A DNA stretch of 64,000 nt from Prochlorococcus sp. AG-409-L18 (GCA_003215535.1 QCKG01000002.1:1-64000); one strand, 5' to 3'; shown: positions 1-10,734, counted from the first letter of the stretch. Numbers and translations are program-made. Notes: generated by a model not told the origin, from the sequence alone.

Positions 1-259
1 CTCTACGAGGTGCACTACCTCGAGGCTCTGCTTTGTTGATTCTCAATGGACGACCCATCATTTCAGCCCCTTGAAGAGCCTCAATGGCAGCCGCTTCAGC
101 AGCTTCGTCTGCCATCTCTATAAATGCAAAACCCCTTTTACGACCGGTGTCGCGTTCTAGAGGGAGAGAACAATTTGCAACCTCACCAAAGGATGCAAAC
201 AACTCAATGACGTCTTCCTGCTCAGCGCGGAAGGGCAAATTGCCAACAAAAATACTCAC
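1..259 (-). CDS. RNA-binding protein, RRM domain (partial, C-terminus outside window)
   Basis: The visible 86 residues form one RNA recognition motif. RNP2 is seen as SIFVGNLP at the very start and RNP1 as KRGFAFIEM around residues 47-55, with the expected spacing. Small single-RRM proteins of this type are common in cyanobacteria, where they bind single-stranded RNA and often respond to cold; the role of this one is inferred from the family only. The start is GTG at 257-259, because the family begins exactly there and no ATG lies in frame upstream. The gene runs off the left edge, so the usual low-complexity C-terminal tail cannot be judged. It lies 119 bases downstream of argH in the same direction. 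Confidence 0.9.
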   Translation of the reverse strand, partial: MSIFVGNLPFRAEQEDVIELFASFGEVANCSLPLERDTGRKRGFAFIEMADEAAEAAAIEALQGAEMMGRPLRINKAEPRGSAPRR

Positions 260-378
260 TTGACTGATGGACCGAAAATAAATGGGCTAATTGGATCTGA
301 AATTGCCATTAGTTCAGGACTCTGTGATGAATCCTTCACTTATGACTGCCATAGCGTAAACCCAGACATGCATTTCGC

Positions 379-1767
379 TCATTCTTTTCCAAAATTCAAA
401 CGAAGACGCCAATGATCCAATTGCTGTTCAACCCTCTCAAAAGCTGTACCACCTTCACTCATGCGAGAGGCTACAACCTGCTTTGGCACTAATTTCTCAA
501 AGATATCCTCAGAAAATTCATTAGAAATTTCACGCCATTGAACAATACTGAGATCCCTCAACAAAATTCCTTCCTCAAGACAATATTTGACGACTTTGCC
601 CACCATCTGATAAGCCTCACGAAAAGGAAGACCCTTCTGAACTAAATAATCAGCAACATCAGTTGCATTAGAAAAGTCAGATTCAACAGCTTCTAAAAGC
701 CGGTCAGGACAAAATTCAAGTCCCTCCTCTAAAAGAATAGACATCGCCAAAATGCAGTCCCTAATTGTTTTAACAGTATCAAAAATTGCTTCCTTATCTT
801 CTTGAAAGTCTTTGTTATAGGCAAGAGGAAGGCCTTTAATCATTGTCAATAAGCCTTGAAGATGTCCAAAAACACGTCCACACTTACCTCGTACTAATTC
901 TGGAACATCAGGATTCTTCTTTTGAGGCATCAAACTACTACCAGTAGCGCACCGATCACTTAATTTAACAAAAGAAAATTCATCACTAGCCCAAAAAATT
1001 ATTTCTTCTGCTAATCGGCTTAAATGAGCCATCAATAGTGAACTAGCTGCAGTAAATTCAACAGCAAAATCACGATCACTTACAGCATCTAAGCTATTCA
1101 TATATATTCCAGAAAAGCCAAGTCTAGAAGCAGTTTGTTGACGATCTATTGGAACAGAAGTTCCAGCTAAAGCAGCAGCTCCTAAAGGAGAAATATTGAC
1201 ACGTTTCCTAACATCCAAAAACCGCTCTCGATCTCTTTCAAGCATCTCAATATAAGCAAGCAAATGATGAGCTAAAGACAAAGGCTGAGCTCTTTGAAGA
1301 TGCGTATATCCTGGAATCAAAGTATAAAGATGCTTATCAGATTGTGAAAACAAGGCTTTCTGAAGACGCTTTATTTCAGATTCAACTTGATCCATTTGAC
1401 GTCTTAACCACAACCTCAAATCACAACCAACCTGATCATTACGGCTCCTCCCGGTATGCAACTTTTTTCCCAAAGGGCCCAATAACGCAATTAACCGCCT
1501 TTCAACAGCGAAATGAACATCCTCATCAGCCAAAGATGGTTGAAAAGCTCCAGACTCAGCCTCATGACGAATCTTTTGAAGCCCATCCTCAAGTTGTAAA
1601 GCTTCTTCGGCTGTAAGCACTCCACAATCCCCAAGCATCTGAGCATGCGCTATTGAGCAATCCAAATCTTCCTGGAGGAGATTGATGTCAAAACCAATTG
1701 AGGCATTAAACCTTTCAATAAAAGGATTTAATCCCTCATCAAATCTTTGGCTCCAAGCTTCTGCCAA
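379..1767 (-). CDS. argH: Argininosuccinate lyase
   Basis: Catalyses the last step of arginine synthesis, splitting argininosuccinate into arginine and fumarate in the cytoplasm. The 462-residue length is normal for the family. The fumarase/aspartase superfamily signature [12 protein letters not shown] is at residues 276-287, HTGRSRNDQ at 104-112 and [11 protein letters not shown] at 152-162, so the three conserved active-site regions are complete. It is the fifth gene of a leftward run that starts at the DUF502 gene, 57 bases after the PP2C phosphatase gene. argG, which makes its substrate, is about 30 kb away in this window, so the pair is not an operon. Confidence 0.98.
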   Translation of the reverse strand: MAEAWSQRFDEGLNPFIERFNASIGFDINLLQEDLDCSIAHAQMLGDCGVLTAEEALQLEDGLQKIRHEAESGAFQPSLADEDVHFAVERRLIALLGPLGKKLHTGRSRNDQVGCDLRLWLRRQMDQVESEIKRLQKALFSQSDKHLYTLIPGYTHLQRAQPLSLAHHLLAYIEMLERDRERFLDVRKRVNISPLGAAALAGTSVPIDRQQTASRLGFSGIYMNSLDAVSDRDFAVEFTAASSLLMAHLSRLAEEIIFWASDEFSFVKLSDRCATGSSLMPQKKNPDVPELVRGKCGRVFGHLQGLLTMIKGLPLAYNKDFQEDKEAIFDTVKTIRDCILAMSILLEEGLEFCPDRLLEAVESDFSNATDVADYLVQKGLPFREAYQMVGKVVKYCLEEGILLRDLSIVQWREISNEFSEDIFEKLVPKQVVASRMSEGGTAFERVEQQLDHWRLRLNFGKE

Positions 1768-1824
1768 ATACTTGTTCCCTAACTGCTTCTAATAAAGCAG
1801 CTTAAGAACTAATTGTCAGGGCAA

Positions 1825-3225
1825 CTAGCTCCTTAAAGAAGGAAGCATTAATGAATCATCAACCTTTAAAACCACCATCGAAGCGTCATCTTCTAAGTGG
1901 TGATCTAAACCTACAAAACGATCTAAGCGAACAAATAACTGATCAAGTATTTCTTTTGCTGTTGCACTACTGCGACAAGCTTCTTCAAAAGTACGACTTA
2001 AGCGAGCCTCATCAAAACGATCTCCAGCTATCCCAACAGCTTCAGTTACACCATCAGTGTAATAAAGCAAAACATCTCCAGGTTCAAGAATCACTTCACC
2101 ACAACCATATTCAGCCTCTGTTTGAAGACCTATCAACAACCCAGGAGCATCTAATCTAGAAATTGATCGTTGTTCTGAACGCCAAAGCAAAGGAGGGTTA
2201 TGAGCAGCATTCGCAAACCTCAACCTATAAGAACGAGGGTCAAAATCCGAATAAAAAAGAGTAACGAAACGATGAGATTGAGCCAAATCCTCCTGCGCTA
2301 ACTGATTTAAATCATGCAAAATCCGATCTGGAGGCAGGCCACTCAAAACTTCAGCACGAAGCATCCCCCTAAGCATGGTCATTAACAAACAAGCAGGAAC
2401 ACCTTTACCCATCACATCACCTATAACAAAAGCCCAGCGACCTCTTTCTCTTCTTCTGCCAATTAATTCTGGACGAGTAGGGATAAAATCATAATAATCA
2501 CCCCCAACTTCAAATGCTGATCTACATCTAGCTGCCAATTCAATCCCTTCAATAACTGGGCAAGAATCTGGTAGTAATTGAGATTGAATTTGACCTCCAC
2601 TACTCAATTGACGATCAACCCGTTCATGGCGACGAGCCTTTTGAATAATCAAGTCATTTTCAATTGCAACTCCACTTAAATCAGCAATCAATTGCACATT
2701 ACGACGATGAACATCACTCCAAACGAGAGGACCTCTAGGATCAAAAACATATAAACGTCCTCTTTGCTGTCCTCTTGCAATTAAGGAGGTTGCAAAAATA
2801 CCAGCACTTGCCAAATGGCGCTGAACCAATCGATCCATAACAGCTATCTGACTTTCATCACTAGCAAATCCAACTTTCATTCCTGCTTCAAAAGAAGCCA
2901 AATGCCTAATCAGTTCTTGCCATTTATCTAATGGAACCATTTGTAATTGCTCTCGCCAAAGACGACCATCTTCTTGAAAAGGCACAAGCAAAGAACCTTC
3001 AACACCAACCAAGCGAGCAGCTACAACAGGAACCAACTCAAGAAATCTATGCAAGTTGGTAAAACTACGCAATGCAAATCCCAATGAAGCCAATAATTCC
3101 TGGTTTCGACGCTGCTCTTTTGACAAACTATCTAACAATTCCCTGAAAGAAGAAGACGCTGCAATGCTCTGCTGCGAACCATATAGCGCAGCAGAAGGAT
3201 GCCTACTAGGTGGTTTAGTCGTCAC
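1825..3225 (-). CDS. PP2C-family serine phosphatase (RsbU/SpoIIE type) with GAF-like sensor region
   Basis: A 466-residue protein with a GAF-like sensory region over about residues 60-195 and a PPM/SpoIIE phosphatase domain in the C-terminal half. Metal-binding motifs are visible: GGDYYDF near residue 240, IGDVMGKGVPACL near 268, NAAHNPPLL near 338, YYTDGVTEA near 389 and LEDDASMVVL near the end. Such proteins dephosphorylate anti-anti-sigma or other regulatory proteins. The partner here is unknown, because no anti-sigma or STAS gene lies beside it. It sits between ftsY and argH in a run of housekeeping genes, an order I recognise from other Prochlorococcus. The phosphatase call is firm; the signal it senses is not visible. 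Confidence 0.9.
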   Translation of the reverse strand: MTTKPPSRHPSAALYGSQQSIAASSSFRELLDSLSKEQRRNQELLASLGFALRSFTNLHRFLELVPVVAARLVGVEGSLLVPFQEDGRLWREQLQMVPLDKWQELIRHLASFEAGMKVGFASDESQIAVMDRLVQRHLASAGIFATSLIARGQQRGRLYVFDPRGPLVWSDVHRRNVQLIADLSGVAIENDLIIQKARRHERVDRQLSSGGQIQSQLLPDSCPVIEGIELAARCRSAFEVGGDYYDFIPTRPELIGRRRERGRWAFVIGDVMGKGVPACLLMTMLRGMLRAEVLSGLPPDRILHDLNQLAQEDLAQSHRFVTLFYSDFDPRSYRLRFANAAHNPPLLWRSEQRSISRLDAPGLLIGLQTEAEYGCGEVILEPGDVLLYYTDGVTEAVGIAGDRFDEARLSRTFEEACRSSATAKEILDQLFVRLDRFVGLDHHLEDDASMVVLKVDDSLMLPSLRS

Positions 3226-3281
3226 CGCATCACCTTTAAAGAGCTAAAAAGTAGCAATGTGGCATCAGACAAGCAGAAGAC

Positions 3282-4676
3282 TCAACGATTTGCCAAAAGA
3301 GCTTCAACAAATTCAAAACTATTAAAAGGCCTTAAATCTCTAACACCTTCACCAGCTCCTATGAACCTAATAGGCAAATTTACTTCTGATGAAACAGCCA
3401 AAGCGACGCCACCTCGAGAAGAACCGTCGAGCTTAGTAATAACAACACCTGTCAACCCCGCAGCCTTACCAAAGGCCATTGCCTGTCGCAAACCATTCTG
3501 TCCTTGACTTGCATCAAGTACTAACAAAGATTCCACAGAAGCTTCAGGTGCCAATTTATCTATAATTCGTCGTACTTTCTCCAATTCCTCCATCAGATTA
3601 TGTTTTGTTTGCAACCGTCCTGCTGTATCAACCAATAATAAATCCACATCTTTAGCTTTAGCTGCTCCAATTGCATCAAAAACAACTGCAGCAGGATCTG
3701 CATTTGCAGAGGAATTTGCAATTACCGAAACGCCACTTCTATCACCCCAAATCTGAACTTGTTCAACAGCAGCAGCACGAAATGTATCAGCCGCTGCTAT
3801 TAACGCCGAATAACCACTTCTAACTGCCAAATTTGCCAATTTGCCCAAGGTTGTAGTTTTACCAACTCCATTTACGCCAACCAGCAACCAAATATTCAAT
3901 CGACCTTGTTCAGGAATCAAAGGATCTATTCCACTTTCTTTAATAGGTGCATTTATAACTTGACAAAGTTGATCCTTAAGAAAGCGGAGACCATCTTCTG
4001 AACCTAAGACTTCTTCATTTAAACGACGGCGCAAAGCATTTAAGACCTCATCCGTTGCCTTAACTCCTGCATCAGCTCGCAACAATAACATTTCTAAATC
4101 ATCTACAACCTCTGGTGTTAAAGGATCATCTCCTAGCTTATCCAAAAGCCCACTTACAAATCCTTTACGGGTTTTCTCTAATCCTTTTCTTAAGCGACCT
4201 AACCAATCAATTTCTTCTATTGAAATTTGATCAGCAGCTCGTCCTTGAGCTGCAAGAACTTCTGCTGACCACGTGAATTGATCATCAAAATCACCAAGTA
4301 TTACCTCATTAGAGTCTTCTATAGAAGCAGTATTCTTTTCTTCTTTATTATTCTCAGAATCTATCAATGAAGTTATAGAGTTAAGTTCAATATTTTCAGA
4401 AGAAGAAAGCTTCTTCTCAATCTCATATGAATTGTCAATAGATGAATCTTTTATATTTGAATTATTGTCTAATGATGAAACTAACTCCACAGGATTTTGA
4501 ATAGCCTTTTCGATTTCCTGTTTTTGTTTTAACCTTGCATATGCCTCCTTCGCCCATTCCAGAGAATCATTTTGAGACAATGAATCATTAACTTGTTTTG
4601 ATTGACCATTATTCTGATCTCGATTGGAATCAGAATAATTTTCTCTTTCTTGTCGTTTAAATTCGTCGTAACTCAT
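3282..4676 (-). CDS. ftsY: Signal recognition particle receptor FtsY
   Basis: The membrane-associated GTPase receives SRP-ribosome complexes for co-translational protein insertion. The first 130 or so residues are highly charged and rich in Glu, Asp, Asn and Ser, the poorly conserved A domain that helps membrane association. The NG domain follows, with the P-loop GVNGVGKTTTLGKLA near residue 267, DTAGRLQTK near 348, TKLDGSSRGG near 411 and GAGEGVRDLRPF near the C-terminus. The length of 464 residues is typical. The start lies only 2 bases after the nusB stop codon, so the two are probably translationally coupled. Confidence 0.97.
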   Translation of the reverse strand: MSYDEFKRQERENYSDSNRDQNNGQSKQVNDSLSQNDSLEWAKEAYARLKQKQEIEKAIQNPVELVSSLDNNSNIKDSSIDNSYEIEKKLSSSENIELNSITSLIDSENNKEEKNTASIEDSNEVILGDFDDQFTWSAEVLAAQGRAADQISIEEIDWLGRLRKGLEKTRKGFVSGLLDKLGDDPLTPEVVDDLEMLLLRADAGVKATDEVLNALRRRLNEEVLGSEDGLRFLKDQLCQVINAPIKESGIDPLIPEQGRLNIWLLVGVNGVGKTTTLGKLANLAVRSGYSALIAAADTFRAAAVEQVQIWGDRSGVSVIANSSANADPAAVVFDAIGAAKAKDVDLLLVDTAGRLQTKHNLMEELEKVRRIIDKLAPEASVESLLVLDASQGQNGLRQAMAFGKAAGLTGVVITKLDGSSRGGVALAVSSEVNLPIRFIGAGEGVRDLRPFNSFEFVEALLANR

Positions 4677-4678
4677 AA

Positions 4679-5317
4679 CTAAATAGCCGTTAAATGAGCG
4701 TTTTGTAATCTTCGTAAAACACCATTTATCATTCTTCTACCCTGTTCATCGCTATAGCGGTTCGCAAGATCAACCGCTTCATTACAAGCAACAGCTGGTG
4801 GAGTGTGAAGATCATTTAAATCAATTACAGCTAATCTCAAAATATCTCTATCTATTCTAGGCAAACGCCTTAAACGCCAACCCTCCATTACTCCATCGAG
4901 ACGTGCATCAATAATCTGTCGTTGCTCCACAACTAAAGAAACTCGATTCATCGCTCCCTCCCTAATCTCCTTTTGATCACTTAAAGCCAATAAACGTGGT
5001 AAATCTAAACTTGTAGATAATCCGTTTAATAAATTTTCAGCCTGAACAAGCGAATCACGTAAATGGCCACGAACTCGAGTAATAGAATTTTTATCTGATT
5101 CATGCAATTCACTATCCAATAAATGTTGTTGAGCTCTATCTAATTCAGATGCACATTTATCTAAGCTTTCTCTCCAGTACTGTACAAGACTATCTAAAGC
5201 TCGTTGCAATAAAACCTCAAAAGATAATAACGGAAAATCTTTTACATCATCATCTGGAATTTGGCCCAACACCAACAAAGCCAGTTCCCTCGCAATAGAT
5301 CTCGATTGCATCATCAA
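4679..5317 (-). CDS. nusB: Transcription antitermination factor NusB
   Basis: NusB binds boxA RNA with ribosomal protein S10 and supports antitermination of rRNA transcription. The recognisable core is in the C-terminal part: RDILRLAVIDL, then ACNEAVDLANRYSDEQGRRMINGVLRRL, the usual NusB ending. At 212 residues it is longer than the roughly 140-residue E. coli protein, because of a middle insertion rich in charged residues (about residues 40-110); cyanobacterial NusB proteins are known to be extended. It is preceded by the DUF502 gene (30 bases) and followed by ftsY (2 bases). The start could be either of two adjacent ATG codons. Confidence 0.93.
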   Translation of the reverse strand: MMMQSRSIARELALLVLGQIPDDDVKDFPLLSFEVLLQRALDSLVQYWRESLDKCASELDRAQQHLLDSELHESDKNSITRVRGHLRDSLVQAENLLNGLSTSLDLPRLLALSDQKEIREGAMNRVSLVVEQRQIIDARLDGVMEGWRLRRLPRIDRDILRLAVIDLNDLHTPPAVACNEAVDLANRYSDEQGRRMINGVLRRLQNAHLTAI

Positions 5318-5347
5318 AAAAATAGACGAAATAGCTTTAAATTAAAC

Positions 5348-6094
5348 TTACGTTGAACTAGATGAAGAAGCAGTAGTACTAGCTCTCAACTGAGCAAACA
5401 AACTGGAAAAGCTTCGATTCACTGGGACCTCTCTCTCATCAGGATTAACTATTCCTGCTGATATAATCGTACGGAAGGCATCTTCCACAGAAATATTTAG
5501 ATCCCGAACTGAAGACTCAGGAACCAATGTGTACCATCCTGTAGTCGGATTGGGTGCAGTTGGAATAAATACACTCAGCAAGGTTTCGTCTAATTCAGGT
5601 TGAAGGCTAGGGCCAACCAAACCAGTTACAAAACCCACACTAAATAAACCTTCTCTAGGATATTCAACCAAAACCACCCGTCGAAATCTCTTTGAATTAT
5701 CCCTTAGAAAAGTTTCCAACAATTGTTTAAGTGTTTTATAAACAGAACCAGCCAAAGGAATTTTAGACAAAGTTCCTTCCCCAAATTCCAAAAGCCATCG
5801 ACCAAAGATATTCCTAGCCATTAACCCAATCAACAAAATAGCTAACAAAGGAACAGTCACACCAAGCGCAAGATTGATCAAATCCTGAAGCAAGGGGTTA
5901 AGGGTTATAAAAGGGTTTAATTGCTTTGGGATCGAAGTCAAGAAAGCCAAGACAAAGCGGCTAACAATCGTAGAAAGCCATATTGTCGTGGCCAATGGAA
6001 TAACCACTAACAACCCAGCTATCAGGTCATTCTTTAGATCCTGCTGAAGCCTTGAAGCAAGCGGAACGTCTGGTCTAGGAGTTGACTGCACCAA
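5348..6094 (-). CDS. DUF502 family membrane protein
   Basis: A 248-residue protein of the DUF502 family, which is widespread in cyanobacteria and plants but has no established biochemical role. Two long hydrophobic segments are visible, at about residues 24-56 and 72-92, followed by the family core with GSVYKTLKQL, VVLVEYPREG, GFVTG and VFIPTAPNPTTGWYTLVP. The C-terminus is a Ser/Thr-rich tail. Plant relatives (LIKE COV) are linked to vascular patterning and vesicle traffic, which says little about the bacterial role. It opens the leftward run to nusB and ftsY, and is divergent from queG across 191 bases. Confidence 0.88.
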   Translation of the reverse strand: MVQSTPRPDVPLASRLQQDLKNDLIAGLLVVIPLATTIWLSTIVSRFVLAFLTSIPKQLNPFITLNPLLQDLINLALGVTVPLLAILLIGLMARNIFGRWLLEFGEGTLSKIPLAGSVYKTLKQLLETFLRDNSKRFRRVVLVEYPREGLFSVGFVTGLVGPSLQPELDETLLSVFIPTAPNPTTGWYTLVPESSVRDLNISVEDAFRTIISAGIVNPDEREVPVNRSFSSLFAQLRASTTASSSSST

Positions 6095-6285
6095 GAAGGT
6101 TTAGATGCCTTTGGCTGGAGGTATTCATCCAAGCTAACAATTTTTAAATTAATAAACTAGATCAAAAGAAAAAATGAAAAAACAAAAAACAAAACAAATA
6201 AAAATGAGAACAATCCAAAGCTGTCTCCAGCTATCCCATTTCGCAAGCTGTAAGTTCACAAGGACCTCAAACCTTTGAGCTATCG

Positions 6286-7251
6286 ATGGTGGAAGTCTTA
6301 GAAAAGCAAAATGAACTCAGTAAAAGCTTGAAGTCAGAAGCAAAGCGTCAAGGGTTTAATCCAGTAGGAATTGCCAAGCTTCCAGGTAGTGAACGAATTC
6401 AAATGCGAACTAGTGCTCTTCAACGATGGCTATCAGCGGAATATCACGGAAACATGAAATGGATGGAAGCGCCCAGACGACAAAACGTCGAAAGCCTGCT
6501 TGAAGGCGCCAAAAGCATTCTTGCTGTTGGCTTGAACTATTACGTGGATATAAATAGAGCTCCTGGAAGTCTTTCTATAGCTCGATATGCCTGGGGAGTT
6601 GATTACCACAAAATCCTAGAAAAAAGGCTTAAACGTATAGGACTTTGGCTGCAAAAACAGAGACCTAATTGTCGATGGAAAATTTGCGTAGATACAGCAC
6701 CATTACTAGAAAAAGCTTGGGCAGAAGAAGCTGGACTGGGGTGGATAGGAAAAAACGCGAACCTAATTAATTTAAAAACTGGATCATGGATGGTTTTAGG
6801 TTATCTGCTGTGTACTGAACCCTTAACTGCAGATAAACCATCTACTCCTAGCTGTGGACAATGCCAAGCTTGTATTGATGCATGCCCCACACAAGCAATA
6901 ACAGAGCCTTTCGTTGTAGATGCACGGAGATGCTTGGCATATCACACAATCGAAAATCGACAAAAAGAATTACCCAACGCAATCAAATCTTCAATAGGTT
7001 CATGGGTCGCAGGGTGTGACATATGTCAAGAAGTTTGTCCATGGAATCACAAATCAATCCCTAGCAGTAAGGACCAAGACATAGTCCCTAAACAATGGAT
7101 TCTGCAATTAACAAAAGATCAAGTACTATCCTGGAATGACAAAGAATGGAAAAACAAATTACAAGGGTCTGCATTAAAGCGTATTAAACCTTGGATGTGG
7201 CGCCGCAATGCTCTTGCAACTCAAGGACAAATTAACACAAAAAATAAATAG
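6286..7251 (+). CDS. queG: Epoxyqueuosine reductase
   Basis: QueG catalyses the last step of queuosine synthesis in tRNA, reducing epoxyqueuosine with cobalamin and iron-sulfur clusters. The 321 residues include two 4Fe-4S motifs, CGQCQACIDACP near residue 189 and CDICQEVCPW near 246, and the family segments VGLNYY, WIGKNANLI and DACPTQAI. The length is a little shorter than E. coli QueG (379), which has extra C-terminal HEAT-like repeats, as is common in cyanobacteria. The TPR gene follows after 9 bases. Two other queuosine genes, queE and queC, lie near position 58000 of this window, not in the same operon. Confidence 0.95.
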   Translation: MVEVLEKQNELSKSLKSEAKRQGFNPVGIAKLPGSERIQMRTSALQRWLSAEYHGNMKWMEAPRRQNVESLLEGAKSILAVGLNYYVDINRAPGSLSIARYAWGVDYHKILEKRLKRIGLWLQKQRPNCRWKICVDTAPLLEKAWAEEAGLGWIGKNANLINLKTGSWMVLGYLLCTEPLTADKPSTPSCGQCQACIDACPTQAITEPFVVDARRCLAYHTIENRQKELPNAIKSSIGSWVAGCDICQEVCPWNHKSIPSSKDQDIVPKQWILQLTKDQVLSWNDKEWKNKLQGSALKRIKPWMWRRNALATQGQINTKNK

Positions 7252-7260
7252 GGACTTAAA

Positions 7261-8169
7261 ATGAATGCTTCTAATAACAAATTAAACTCACACAAACAAA
7301 CTTTTTTAAAAGGAGCAATATTCATTGGATTAGCTATTTTTTGCCTAGAACAACCTTCTAAAGCTTTTATTCCTTACATATATGAACCAAGCAGAAAGGA
7401 ATTAGAAAAAACTGCCAGTAGTATCGGAAAAACCGCAGCACAATTATTACAAATGGGCCAGCCAAAGGAAGCCGAACGCCTAGCAGCATTATCTATTAGC
7501 CTTCAACCGAATGATTATAGATTATGGTCAATTCTTGCTGAAGCACAACGTGCAAATAATCGATTACATGATGCAAGTCAATCAATCGCCAAAGCAAAAA
7601 AGTTAAAGCCTGAAAAAGCAAGTCTATGGTTTGCAGAAGCATCTATTGCATTGCAGCAGAAAAAACCCGAAAAGGCGATTGTATTACTGAAAGAAGGGCT
7701 GAAATTAGATCCTAAAAATGCAATTGCCTACTTTCAATTAGGTAATGCTAGAATCATGAAAGTGCAACCAATTTTAGCGCTAAAAGAGTTCAAAGAAGCA
7801 ACAAAAATCGAACCTAAGTTTTGGGAGGCAATCAACAATCAAGGCCTAATATTATTTGAAATAGGTAAACATAAAAAAGCCATCAAAATTTGGCGTCAAG
7901 TTTTGACAATTGAACGTAATTCAGAACCAATGCTTGCCCTAGCAGCAGCTCTGAATGCAGTGGAGTCTGGGAACCCAGAATCCATTCGTCTAGCAACTGA
8001 AGCTCTAGCAAAAAACCCAAATTATGTTTCCTCAAAACACCAAGAAGATCAGCTTTGGGGAGAAATGCTTCGAAAAGCTACTAAAGCACTTTTAGAGGAG
8101 CCTGCCTTAGTAGGTGCAGTAGAAAAAGCTATTGCCAACTCTGAAATATCGATGGCTGAAGATAAATAA
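7261..8169 (+). CDS. TPR-repeat protein with N-terminal signal or anchor
   Basis: A 302-residue protein with a hydrophobic N-terminal segment at about residues 16-30 that ends in an Ala-Phe boundary, so it is probably exported or membrane-anchored. At least four tetratricopeptide repeats follow, between about residues 58 and 225, recognisable by the W-L-G-Y-A-F-A-P pattern, for example IAYFQLGNARI and FWEAINNQGLILFE. TPR arrays mediate protein-protein contacts; some cyanobacterial ones act in photosystem assembly, but nothing here points to a partner. It is probably co-transcribed with queG (9-base gap) and possibly with the topoisomerase gene 64 bases downstream. Confidence 0.88.
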   Translation: MNASNNKLNSHKQTFLKGAIFIGLAIFCLEQPSKAFIPYIYEPSRKELEKTASSIGKTAAQLLQMGQPKEAERLAALSISLQPNDYRLWSILAEAQRANNRLHDASQSIAKAKKLKPEKASLWFAEASIALQQKKPEKAIVLLKEGLKLDPKNAIAYFQLGNARIMKVQPILALKEFKEATKIEPKFWEAINNQGLILFEIGKHKKAIKIWRQVLTIERNSEPMLALAAALNAVESGNPESIRLATEALAKNPNYVSSKHQEDQLWGEMLRKATKALLEEPALVGAVEKAIANSEISMAEDK

Positions 8170-8233
8170 TCTTGGTAAATATGGAATAGATATGTAGGCT
8201 GTGCGCTTTATTGCCCACTAATCCCTAATCAGG

Positions 8234-10723
8234 ATGGTTAAAGAGCGGCTGGAACCAATTTCCCTGCACCAAGAGATGCAGCGCTCTTATCTTGAATATG
8301 CTATGAGCGTAATCGTGGGAAGGGCACTGCCTGACGCACGGGATGGATTAAAGCCAGTTCAAAGACGGATACTTTATGCGATGCATGAACTGGGGCTTAG
8401 TCCCGATAGACCTTATAGAAAATGTGCTCGTGTTGTTGGAGATGTGCTGGGTAAATATCACCCTCACGGAGATCAAGCTGTATATGACGCTCTAGTTCGA
8501 TTAGTTCAAAGTTTTGCCAGCCGATATCCAGTCTTAGATGGGCACGGAAACTTTGGTTCAGTTGACGACGATCCTCCAGCAGCAATGAGATATACCGAAA
8601 CTCGCTTGGCACCAATTGCTCACCAAGCAATGTTAGAAGAAATTGGGTCAGAAACAGTTGATTTTACTGGTAATTTTGATGGATCTCAGCAAGAACCAAA
8701 CGTTTTACCCGCTCAACTCCCCTTTCTTCTATTGAATGGATGTTCAGGGATAGCGGTAGGAATGGCTACAAGCATTCCACCACATAATTTAAATGAAGTT
8801 GTAGATGGACTTATCGCATTAATTAAAAAGCCAGAATTAACAGATGAGCAATTAATGAAGATTATTCCAGGTCCAGATTTTCCTACAGGAGGAGAAATTT
8901 TATTAGGTAGTGGTATTGAAGAAACATATAGAAAAGGAAGAGGAAGCATACCAATGAAAGGTATAGCCCATATTGAGGAAATACAACCTGGTAAAGGGAA
9001 GCACCGTCGAAGTGCAATTATTATTACTGAATTACCATATCAACTCAGTAAAGCGGGTTGGATTGAAAAGTTAGCTGACCAAGTTAATGAAGGAAAAATT
9101 AGTGGAGTAGCAGATATTAGAGATGAAAGTGACAGAGATGGAATGAGAGTTGTTGTAGAGCTTAGAAGAGATACAAATCCAGATAAAGTTGTATCGGAAT
9201 TACAAAGAAAAACATCATTACTAAACAATTACGGAGCAATTCTATTAGCAATCGTTGATGGAAAGCCAAAACAACTTTCTCTTAAACAATTACTTTTAAC
9301 ATTCTTAAAATATAGAGAACAGACGGTAGCTAGACGTACAAAATATGGATTAAAAAAAACCAAAGAACGTTTAGAGTTAGTACAAGGGCTAATCAAAGCG
9401 ATTAATAATTTAAAATCAGTAATTGAAATGATACAAGAAGCAAATGATACTATGGATGCAAAGACAAAATTAATTGTAAGGCTTGAAATAAATGACAAAC
9501 AAGCAGAAGCTGTTTTAGCTATGCCTTTACGTCGCCTAACAAATTTAGAACAAACAAGTCTTCATAATGAGTCAAAAGATCTCGCTATCAAAAAAGAAGC
9601 CTTAGAAGAACTTTTAAACAATAGAGAGAAGTTACTAGACACAATAATCAAAGAGTTAAAAGCACTAAAGAAAAAATTTGGAAATCCAAGAAAAACAAGA
9701 TTAGTTGAAGGAGGAGATGCTTTATTAGCAGAAAGAAATTCTAATCAGAGACCAACAGCTGAATTGCAAAGAAAACAAGCCTTTGAGGCACTACCAATTG
9801 ATTCTAAAATCTTAATTCAAGATGATAATCAAGTCAAAATTATCAGTCCTCAAGTTCTCGGTAGACTGCATTTAAATGAAACGTGCAAGCTTGGAGAGGA
9901 GCCTTCTCCAGCAAGGCTAATCTGGCCAGTTGAAAATAATCCAAAACTTCTTGCTGTAACGGAAAATGGTCGGGTTGGTTTAATAAGATGGGAATTCGCT
10001 GGACAACAACCAGGATTATTAGAAAGGTTTTTACCTGGAGGTCTTGAAGGAGAGAATATAGTCACATTATTGCCCCTACCTACAGAAAAAAATATAAGCC
10101 TTGGGATGCTAACTAGTGATGGAAGATTTAAAAGATTATCAATTGAAGAAGTCTTAGATTTGTCAGGTAGAGCTGCTACCGTTCTGAAACTGAAAGAAAG
10201 AATAATATTAAAATCAGCAATTATCTGTAAAGAAGAATGCCCAATATATATTATTAGCAATATAGGACGCATTATGAAAATAATGATAAATGAAAAATCT
10301 GTTCCTATTTTGGGAAAACTAGCTCAAGGCCCACAAACAATGAAATTACTTCCAGGAGAAAAAATATTGAAAGCAATTACATTTGAAAATATAGACAATC
10401 AAAGGAATAGATTAATAATTGGTACAAGGCATGGTTTATTTAAAGAGCTAGAAATAAATAAATTGAGAATGTGTCAAAGGGGATACTTTGGAGATATGGC
10501 TATTGATCTTAAGCACACAAAAAACAAGCAAGATACAGTAGTTGATGTATGTACCACAGAAGACCTTATAGGAGTTGTTACTAATATGGGTAGATATGCA
10601 CGAATCAGTTCCAAAGATATAGAAGAAAATAGTTTTCTTACTTTAAAAGAAAATTTAATCAAATTGAAAGAAAATGAATACATAACAAAATTGATTAATC
10701 TAACAATTCTCAACAATAAATAA
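8234..10723 (+). CDS. gyrA: Type IIA topoisomerase subunit A (DNA gyrase A / ParC-like)
   Basis: The DNA-cleaving subunit of a type IIA topoisomerase, 829 residues. The winged-helix and tower region is intact: [18 protein letters not shown] near residue 31, [14 protein letters not shown] near 74 and the catalytic tyrosine Y120 in [11 protein letters not shown]. The C-terminal third looks like a beta-pinwheel with six diverged blades. A canonical GyrA-box (QRRGGKG type) is not found at the start of the pinwheel; the nearest similar stretch is [10 protein letters not shown] at residues 747-756, in the last blade. The protein could therefore be the second, ParC-like paralogue known in cyanobacteria instead of the supercoiling gyrase A. 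Many annotations call the gene at this locus gyrA, and I keep that symbol with this reservation. Confidence 0.85.
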   Translation: MVKERLEPISLHQEMQRSYLEYAMSVIVGRALPDARDGLKPVQRRILYAMHELGLSPDRPYRKCARVVGDVLGKYHPHGDQAVYDALVRLVQSFASRYPVLDGHGNFGSVDDDPPAAMRYTETRLAPIAHQAMLEEIGSETVDFTGNFDGSQQEPNVLPAQLPFLLLNGCSGIAVGMATSIPPHNLNEVVDGLIALIKKPELTDEQLMKIIPGPDFPTGGEILLGSGIEETYRKGRGSIPMKGIAHIEEIQPGKGKHRRSAIIITELPYQLSKAGWIEKLADQVNEGKISGVADIRDESDRDGMRVVVELRRDTNPDKVVSELQRKTSLLNNYGAILLAIVDGKPKQLSLKQLLLTFLKYREQTVARRTKYGLKKTKERLELVQGLIKAINNLKSVIEMIQEANDTMDAKTKLIVRLEINDKQAEAVLAMPLRRLTNLEQTSLHNESKDLAIKKEALEELLNNREKLLDTIIKELKALKKKFGNPRKTRLVEGGDALLAERNSNQRPTAELQRKQAFEALPIDSKILIQDDNQVKIISPQVLGRLHLNETCKLGEEPSPARLIWPVENNPKLLAVTENGRVGLIRWEFAGQQPGLLERFLPGGLEGENIVTLLPLPTEKNISLGMLTSDGRFKRLSIEEVLDLSGRAATVLKLKERIILKSAIICKEECPIYIISNIGRIMKIMINEKSVPILGKLAQGPQTMKLLPGEKILKAITFENIDNQRNRLIIGTRHGLFKELEINKLRMCQRGYFGDMAIDLKHTKNKQDTVVDVCTTEDLIGVVTNMGRYARISSKDIEENSFLTLKENLIKLKENEYITKLINLTILNNK

Positions 10724-10734
10724 ACAATTTGAAT

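Noticed and set aside
1344-1616. Open frames opposite argH and many similar frames opposite ftsY, purL, gyrA, acnB, ppk and others
   Set aside because: They lie entirely within well-supported genes on the other strand, match no family, and have the low-complexity composition of antisense shadows.
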